A DNA stretch of 26,270 bases from Lachnospiraceae bacterium. Its GTDB lineage: Bacteria; Bacillota; Clostridia; Lachnospirales; Lachnospiraceae. Under the pieces are notes generated by a model. It had not been told where the DNA came from and ran no database searches. It was given only the letters and a program-made list of their open reading frames with translations. The stretch's first letter is position 1, and every line of letters begins with the position of its first letter. The position numbers and the translations under genes are program-made. Positions 21,634 to 26,270 of this stretch are shown in pieces. The DNA lies in NCBI GenBank assembly GCA_900770225.1, contig CAAGJU010000310.1:1-26270 (forward strand). The letters are read 5' to 3'.

Positions 21634-22394
21634 TGTGCCAGTACCTTCGAGAGGAAATCCTTGAGACGGGGTGCCTTCGGATGATTGAAGATCTCATCCG
21701 GCGTTCCCTCTTCCATAATGACGCCGTCAGCAACGAAAAGCACACGGTCAGCGACTTTCCTTGCAAATCCCATCTCATGTGTAACAACGGCCATGGTCAT
21801 GCCTTCTTCGGCCAGTTCCATCATAACCTCGAGAACCTCGCCTACCATTTCCGGGTCAAGGGCTGACGTCGGCTCATCAAAAAGCATAAGCTGCGGCTTC
21901 ATGGCAAGCGCACGCACGATAGCGATTCTCTGTTTCTGTCCGCCGGACAGGGAAGCCGGATAAGCATCCGCCTTGTCGCTTAAGCCGACGCGCTCCATCA
22001 GCTTTTTTGCCTCTGCCGCTGCCTCATCCTCTGTCATACGTCCCGTGCGGACAGGTGCCAGCGTAATATTTCTCTGTACCGTCATGTTCGGGAACAGATT
22101 GAAATGCTGGAAAACCATGCCCATCTGGCAGCGTACGGCATTGATATCTATGCCCGGATCCGTGATGTCTTTTCCGTCGAAATATACCTTGCCCTCTGTC
22201 GGCGTCTCCAGCAGATTCATGCAGCGGAGAAGTGTGGATTTTCCCGAGCCGGAAGGTCCGATGATTACGACTTTTTCACCCTTTTTGATATGGGTAGATA
22301 CGTTATGCAGTACGGTATTGTCGCCGAATTTTTTCGTCAGATGATCGATACGGATGAGATCCGCTGCCTGACCGTTCATATTATCACCGCTCAC
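21630..22394 (-). CDS. Polar amino acid ABC transporter, ATP-binding protein
   Basis: A 254-residue ATPase of the GlnQ/HisP type, which powers uptake with the permease and lipoprotein upstream. Walker A is GPSGSGKST (about 42-50), the Q-loop region is GMVFQHFNLFPNMT, the ABC signature is LSGGQKQR (about 143-150), Walker B is LMLFDEPTSALDP and the switch histidine lies in VVTHEMGFA. The reading begins at GTG 22394, which overlaps the permease end by 11 bases and has GGAGG 10 nt upstream; ATG at 22379 is an alternative start. It overlaps dtd by four bases. Confidence 0.96.
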   Translation of the reverse strand: MSGDNMNGQAADLIRIDHLTKKFGDNTVLHNVSTHIKKGEKVVIIGPSGSGKSTLLRCMNLLETPTEGKVYFDGKDITDPGIDINAVRCQMGMVFQHFNLFPNMTVQRNITLAPVRTGRMTEDEAAAEAKKLMERVGLSDKADAYPASLSGGQKQRIAIVRALAMKPQLMLFDEPTSALDPEMVGEVLEVMMELAEEGMTMAVVTHEMGFARKVADRVLFVADGVIMEEGTPDEIFNHPKAPRLKDFLSKVLAQ

Positions 22395-23097
22395 TTCTGC
22401 GCAGCCTCCTCTCCAGTTTACCCTGCAGCCATGTAAGGATCATGACCACGACGAGATACAGCGCCGCGATACCGAGATAAGGCATCATGGGCAGGTAGGT
22501 AATCGCCTGTATGTCACGCGCTACCTTGGTCAGCTCGGACATACCGATAACTGATACCAGTGAGGTGTCCTTGAACAGCGTGATCATCTCGTTGCCGAGC
22601 GCCGGGAGAATATTTTTGACAGCCTGGGGAATGATGATATCCTTCATGACTGTGCCGTAGGTCATGCCAAGCGAACGTCCGGCTTCCATCTGGCCCGGAT
22701 CGATCGACTGAATGCCGCTTCGGAAGATCTCCGATACATAGGCGCCGGAGTTGATGCCGAGCGAAAGCACAGCAATCATATAGTAATTTCTGCTGTTTGC
22801 AAAAATAACGAAGCCCATGATCAGCAGCTGAACCATCATAGGTGTACCGCGGATCACCGTCGTATAGATCTTGCAGATAACATTCAGCACCTTAATCACG
22901 CCGGAGACGTGACCCTTCTGCTGATCATGATTCGTCCGCACAATGGCAACGAGAATCCCCAGCACGACACCGATCGCCAGAGCGACGATTGTGATCGTAA
23001 TCGAACTCCACAGACCTTTCAGATAGATCTGCCAGCGGTTATCGGTGATAAAGCTCGCCGTGAACTGCTGGACCAGATTATCCCAGAATCCTTCCAC
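22384..23097 (-). CDS. Polar amino acid ABC transporter, permease
   Basis: A 237-residue HisM/GlnP-type membrane subunit with about five helices. The family loop that contacts the ATPase is clear: SGAYVSEIFRSGIQSIDPGQ then EAGRSLGMTYG, followed by IIPQAVKNILPALGNEMITL. I place the start at GTG 23097, giving VEGFWDNLVQQF, because GGGAGG lies 7 nt upstream. A longer in-frame reading to 23166 would run through the hairpin at 23129-23154 and lacks family character. The lone permease probably works as a homodimer. Confidence 0.95.
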   Translation of the reverse strand: MEGFWDNLVQQFTASFITDNRWQIYLKGLWSSITITIVALAIGVVLGILVAIVRTNHDQQKGHVSGVIKVLNVICKIYTTVIRGTPMMVQLLIMGFVIFANSRNYYMIAVLSLGINSGAYVSEIFRSGIQSIDPGQMEAGRSLGMTYGTVMKDIIIPQAVKNILPALGNEMITLFKDTSLVSVIGMSELTKVARDIQAITYLPMMPYLGIAALYLVVVMILTWLQGKLERRLRRSER

Positions 23098-23128
23098 TTT
23101 GTAACCTCCCAACTGATATATAGAAAGA

Positions 23129-23154
23129 CGGCTGTCACATGTACATGACAGCCG
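23129..23154 (-). promoter_or_regulatory. Intercistronic hairpin between the lipoprotein and permease genes
   Basis: CGGCTGTCA (23129-23137) and TGACAGCCG (23146-23154) form a perfect 9-bp stem with an 8-nt loop. On the minus strand it is followed by TCTTTCT rather than a full T-run. Such hairpins protect the upstream message or attenuate transcription, giving more binding protein than permease. Confidence 0.65.
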
Positions 23155-23169
23155 CCCCTGTTTCAATGA

Positions 23170-24138
23170 TTACTGTGCTGAAGAAGAGGAAACGCTGTCA
23201 CTGCCGGTATCGGCATTGATGTACTTATCAAGAATACTCTGAACAGTGCCATCGTCGATCAGCTCATTGAGTGCCTTGTTAACAGCATTCAGCAGGCCCT
23301 CATTTTTCTTGTTGACACCGATCGCATACTGTTCCTCAACGTAAGGGGTATCCAGAATCTTCAGTCCCTCATTTGCTTTTACAAACTCCTGTGCCGGTGC
23401 GTTATCGATGACAACCGCATCAACCTTGCCCTGCTGCAGTGCCTGAACAGCGGTAGCGCCGTTCGGATAGCTGATGGCCTTGTCGCCGTAGCCGCCATCC
23501 TCTTCGGAAGCTGAGCAGTAGATATATCCGGTCGTACCTTCCTGGCATCCGATTGCAGAAGCATTGCCCAGATCATCTGCAGACTTGATATCAGAATCTT
23601 CCTTAACGATAATGGACTGAACGCCGGTTGCGTAGCTGTCGGTGAAGTTTACGTTCTGCTCACGCTCCGGGGTATCGGTCAGACCTGCCATAGCGATGTC
23701 TTCCTTGCCGCCCTGTACGGAGGTGATAACGGAGGAGAACTCCATATCATCAACGACGAGCTTGAGACCAAGCTTATTGGCGATCTCGGTAGCGATATCT
23801 ACATCAATGCCGGTGTAATTGCCATTGCCGTCTGTGCTCTCATAAGGAGGGAAAGCGGCGTTGGTAGCCATATGAAGCTCACCTTTTGTCACCGTTGTAA
23901 AGTCGCCGTATCCCTCTCCGGAAGTGGAAGCCACTGTCTCAGAAGCAGCTGAGGAAGTTGAAGCTGCTGCCGTTTCCGTAGATGCGGAATAGGATGTTGA
24001 TGTTGAAGCTGCTGCGGAAGTTGATGCCGATGAAGAGGAAGCGGATGAAGCTGCAGATGTGGATGAAGAAGATCCGCATCCGGCCATGGAAACCGCCATA
24101 CCTGCTGCAAGTAAGATCGCTGTAATTTTCTTGTTCAT
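23170..24138 (-). CDS. Polar amino acid ABC transporter, substrate-binding lipoprotein
   Basis: A 322-residue extracellular solute-binding protein, family 3. The lipoprotein signal MNKKITAILLAAGMAVSMAG ends at the lipidated Cys21. A Ser/Ala/Thr-rich linker (about 22-75) keeps the domain off the membrane. The binding domain (about 80-310) shows AAFPPYESTDGNGNYTGIDVDI (split across about 93-114), AMAGLTDTPERE with the ligand-contacting residues, and YAIGVNKKNEGLLNAVNKAL near the end. The C-terminal tail is again Ser-rich. The ligand is some polar amino acid; the sequence does not say which. Start ATG at 24138 has AAGGAGAG just upstream. First gene of the operon, with a good promoter at 24264-24292. 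Confidence 0.96.
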   Translation of the reverse strand: MNKKITAILLAAGMAVSMAGCGSSSSTSAASSASSSSASTSAAASTSTSYSASTETAAASTSSAASETVASTSGEGYGDFTTVTKGELHMATNAAFPPYESTDGNGNYTGIDVDIATEIANKLGLKLVVDDMEFSSVITSVQGGKEDIAMAGLTDTPEREQNVNFTDSYATGVQSIIVKEDSDIKSADDLGNASAIGCQEGTTGYIYCSASEEDGGYGDKAISYPNGATAVQALQQGKVDAVVIDNAPAQEFVKANEGLKILDTPYVEEQYAIGVNKKNEGLLNAVNKALNELIDDGTVQSILDKYINADTGSDSVSSSSAQ

Positions 24139-24180
24139 TTCTCTCCTTCTTTCTGCTGTACATACCCGATCACGTTCAGC

Positions 24181-24201
24181 CAGCAGATGTCCTGTCTGCT
24201 G
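24181..24201 (-). promoter_or_regulatory. Small hairpin in the ABC operon leader
   Basis: CAGCAGA (24181-24187) pairs with TCTGCTG (24195-24201) around a 7-nt loop, in the leader of about 120 nt before the binding-protein start. It is too small to be a riboswitch I could name, and no T-box sequence is seen. Confidence 0.35.
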
Positions 24202-24263
24202 ATCCGTAATTCTGATGTAACAGCCAACACTGAATATATGTATATTCCGCTAAAACGTGATTA

Positions 24264-24292
24264 AATATACCATCATTTGTAAATGTCGTCAA
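24264..24292 (-). promoter_or_regulatory. Promoter of the amino acid ABC operon
   Basis: TTGACG (complement of 24287-24292), a 17-nt spacer and TATATT (complement of 24264-24269) form a strong sigma-A promoter. Transcription would start near 24257. Confidence 0.85.
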
Positions 24293-24315
24293 TACGTCTC
24301 ACCGTCGTGTATGCA

Positions 24316-24347
24316 GAAAGGCTCCGGGCATCATCTGCACCGGAGCC
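24316..24347 (-). terminator. Probable terminator of gpmI
   Basis: GGCTCCGG (24320-24327) and CCGGAGCC (24340-24347) form a perfect 8-bp stem with a 12-nt loop, followed on the minus strand by TTTCTGC. The T-tract is short. It lies about 135 nt beyond the gpmI stop and just before the ABC operon promoter. The 24348-24482 part of this gap holds nothing else I recognise. Confidence 0.75.
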
Positions 24348-24482
24348 TCATTGCTCATCTGTCGGCCGTCTGAGGGGCAGCCATTTTATTCATTTTTCGC
24401 CGCTTTATACACTGATTTTATGCATTTTATGAACAGACACCCATGCTTTTCTTCACCGGCAGCGGATGTCCTGTCATCCTGC

Positions 24483-26036
24483 TCAGGCATTCTTCTTCAC
24501 AAGAAGCGAATGGCCTGTCATCTCCTTCGGCTGCTCCATGCCCATCATCTCGATCATCGTCGGAACGATATCGCAGAGCGCACCGCCCTCACGGAGCGTG
24601 TAATCCGGATCGTAATTGACAAGAAGGAACGGAACCGGATTCGTCGTATGCGCGGTCCACGGCTTGCCCGTCTCCGGATCGACCATAACCTCGGCGTTGC
24701 CGTGGTCAGCCGTGATAAACATCTGGCCGTCCACTTCCTTCAGTGCCTCGATGGCCTTGCCCATGCATTCATCGACAGCTTCGATCGCCTTGATGGCCGC
24801 TGCCTCAACGCCGGTATGTCCAACCATATCCGGATTGGCGAAGTTGATGATGATGACATCATATTTGCCGGAGCGGATCGCCCAGCAGAGCTTGTCACAG
24901 ACCTTCGGTGCGCTCATCTCAGGCTGCAGATCATAGGTGGCAACCTTCGGTGACGGGATCAGGTAACGGTCCTCACCCTTATTCGGCTCTTCCACACCAC
25001 CGTTGAAGAAAAATGTAACATGCGCGTATTTTTCCGTCTCGGCGATCCTTGCCTGTGTCATGCCGTGGTTTGCCAGATACTCGCCGAACGTGTTTGTAAG
25101 CAGCTCCTTCTTGAAAGCGATCAGCTTGTTCGGAATGGTCTCATCATAATCCTTGAAGCATACATAGGTCAGATTCTGCAGGCGTGTTCTATCAAATCCT
25201 TTAAATTCAGGGTCACAGAAAGCTCTTGTGATCTCTCTCGCACGGTCAGGACGGAAATTGAAGAAAATAACCGAATCCCCTTCCTTTACCGTCGTCACCG
25301 GTGTACCGTCCTCCTTCTTCATAACGGTCGGAAGCATGAACTCATCCGTCACGCCATTGTCATAGGAAGCTTTGATTGCTGCGACAGGATCCGTACCGCC
25401 GTCAACGCCCTCGCCCTTCGTCAGCGCCACATAAGCCTTCTCTACACGATCCCAGTTCGTATCACGGTCCATTGCGTAATAACGTCCGGAGATCACACCG
25501 ATCTGGCCAACGCCGAGCTCATTCATTTTGTCCACAACCTGCTGTACATAGCCAGCACCGGAAGTCGGCGGCGTATCACGGCCATCCAGGAAGCAGTGTA
25601 CATAGACGTCATGGAAGTCCTCTTTCTTCGCAAGCTCCAGGAGTGCGAACAGATGTGTGATGTGACTGTGCACACCGCCATCCGATACCAGACCCCAGAG
25701 GTGAAGGGAGCTGTGATTCTTCTTTGCGTTATCAATGGCGGCGTGAAGCTCCTCATTTGTGAAGAAATCACCGTCATTGATTGCTTTTGTAATTCTTGTC
25801 AGATCCTGATAAACGATACGGCCGGCGCCCATATTCATATGGCCTACCTCAGAATTGCCCATCTGACCATCCGGCAGTCCCACATAATGACCGCTCGCCT
25901 GTCCCTGTACATAAGGACATTCTTTTTTCAGCTGATCCATAACCGGCGTCTTCGCTTCGCAGATGGCGTTATGCTCACACACCGGATTCTCACCGTAACC
26001 ATCCAGAATCATAAGAACTGTAGGTTTCTTTGCCAT
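24483..26036 (-). CDS. gpmI: 2,3-bisphosphoglycerate-independent phosphoglycerate mutase
   Basis: A 517-residue glycolytic enzyme interconverting 3- and 2-phosphoglycerate, of the alkaline-phosphatase superfamily with two metal ions. Asp12 lies in MILDGYG, and the phospho-acceptor Ser62 in GQMGNSEVGHMNMGAG. HCFLDGRDTPP, FNFRPDRAREITRAF, NFANPDMVGHTG and ITADHGNAE supply further metal and substrate residues, and all are intact. Length is standard (505-520). ATG at 26036 has AAGGAGAG upstream and a promoter at 26091-26119. The other lower-glycolysis genes that often accompany it are not in the window. Confidence 0.98.
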   Translation of the reverse strand: MAKKPTVLMILDGYGENPVCEHNAICEAKTPVMDQLKKECPYVQGQASGHYVGLPDGQMGNSEVGHMNMGAGRIVYQDLTRITKAINDGDFFTNEELHAAIDNAKKNHSSLHLWGLVSDGGVHSHITHLFALLELAKKEDFHDVYVHCFLDGRDTPPTSGAGYVQQVVDKMNELGVGQIGVISGRYYAMDRDTNWDRVEKAYVALTKGEGVDGGTDPVAAIKASYDNGVTDEFMLPTVMKKEDGTPVTTVKEGDSVIFFNFRPDRAREITRAFCDPEFKGFDRTRLQNLTYVCFKDYDETIPNKLIAFKKELLTNTFGEYLANHGMTQARIAETEKYAHVTFFFNGGVEEPNKGEDRYLIPSPKVATYDLQPEMSAPKVCDKLCWAIRSGKYDVIIINFANPDMVGHTGVEAAAIKAIEAVDECMGKAIEALKEVDGQMFITADHGNAEVMVDPETGKPWTAHTTNPVPFLLVNYDPDYTLREGGALCDIVPTMIEMMGMEQPKEMTGHSLLVKKNA

Positions 26037-26090
26037 GTTGTCTCTCCTTATCTATCATAAACAGCGCTTACATACTTTCGAAACATCGAC

Positions 26091-26119
26091 ATTGTACTAA
26101 GTTTGCCGCCGAAATACAA
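26091..26119 (-). promoter_or_regulatory. Promoter of gpmI
   Basis: TTGTAT (complement of 26114-26119), a 17-nt spacer and TACAAT (complement of 26091-26096), about 55 nt upstream of the start codon. It resembles the proposed ssrA promoter in its -35 and following bases. Confidence 0.7.
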
Positions 26120-26165
26120 CCACTGCATTCTGCATCTTTTTATTTCATGCTACTATTCAATCTTT

Positions 26166-26201
26166 GCCAGCCACTGTCACACATGGAGACTTCCAGCCTC
26201 G
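26166..26201. repeat. 36-bp repeat, right copy of an inverted pair
   Basis: A perfect reverse complement of 21139-21174, lying about 130 bp upstream of gpmI and outside its promoter. The sequence beyond it to the window edge (26202-26270) contains short GTCC/GGAC and CTTCG-type pairings and no reading frame I can support. Confidence 0.85.
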
Positions 26202-26270
26202 ACGCGCTCTCGCTTGTCCTCGGCGTAGCGGTGATAAATTCGTCCTTCGCTTCGCTTGGACTCATTAACC

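Noticed and set aside
26202..26270. A further copy of the palindromic element at the right edge
   Set aside because: Short pairings are present, but none of the conserved linkers or ends of the family is found, and the window stops.

Overview
The window reads as a stretch of a Clostridia-type Bacillota chromosome, most likely Lachnospiraceae. The evidence is the coding style, GGAGG ribosome sites, sigma-A promoters with 17-nt spacers, and the gpmI / secG / rnr / smpB / ssrA neighbourhood typical of that group. Base composition is moderate to slightly GC-rich by eye. Every protein gene I accept, and the tmRNA, is on the minus strand, so transcription runs from high to low coordinates. No transposase, phage gene, tRNA, rRNA or CRISPR array is visible.

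From right to left: gpmI (24483-26036); a polar amino acid ABC transporter operon (lipoprotein, permease, ATPase) ending in dtd (21193-24138); secG with its own promoter and terminator; rnr and smpB; ssrA (tmRNA, 17222-17597); a complete urease operon in the order ureI-ureA-ureB-ureC-ureE-ureF-ureG-ureD (10443-16877), giving urea import, the apoenzyme and all nickel-insertion chaperones; a lone OmpR-type response regulator with its own promoter and terminator (9529-10218); a MalY/PatB-like PLP enzyme with an unexplained C-terminal extension (7432-9192); a B12-dependent diol/glycerol dehydratase operon, pduCDE then reactivase pduGH (1862-7140); and a lone sensor histidine kinase (143-1627).

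Physiologically this is a gut-type anaerobe equipped to split urea to ammonia and to dehydrate propane-1,2-diol or glycerol to aldehydes. The medium dehydratase subunit has an amphipathic N-terminus of the kind that targets cargo to a bacterial microcompartment, but no shell gene lies in the window.

The most unusual content is between genes. A modular family of intergenic palindromic elements occurs at 1-123, 4045-4332, 13511-13683 and, in fragments, 20679-20769, with a related small hairpin at 9245-9261. Copies keep the same unpaired linkers and bulges while the paired arms differ by compensatory changes, which indicates a conserved nucleic-acid fold. Two full copies sit inside operons, between the catalytic-subunit genes and the enzyme-maintenance genes (pduE/pduG and ureC/ureE). 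Separately, four intergenic gaps carry short degenerate tandem repeats (units of about 42-87 bp), and a 36-bp perfect inverted repeat brackets about 5 kb around the ABC operon and gpmI. The RNase R appears to lack its cold-shock domains. The kinase and response regulator may be a two-component pair split by the dehydratase and aminotransferase genes.
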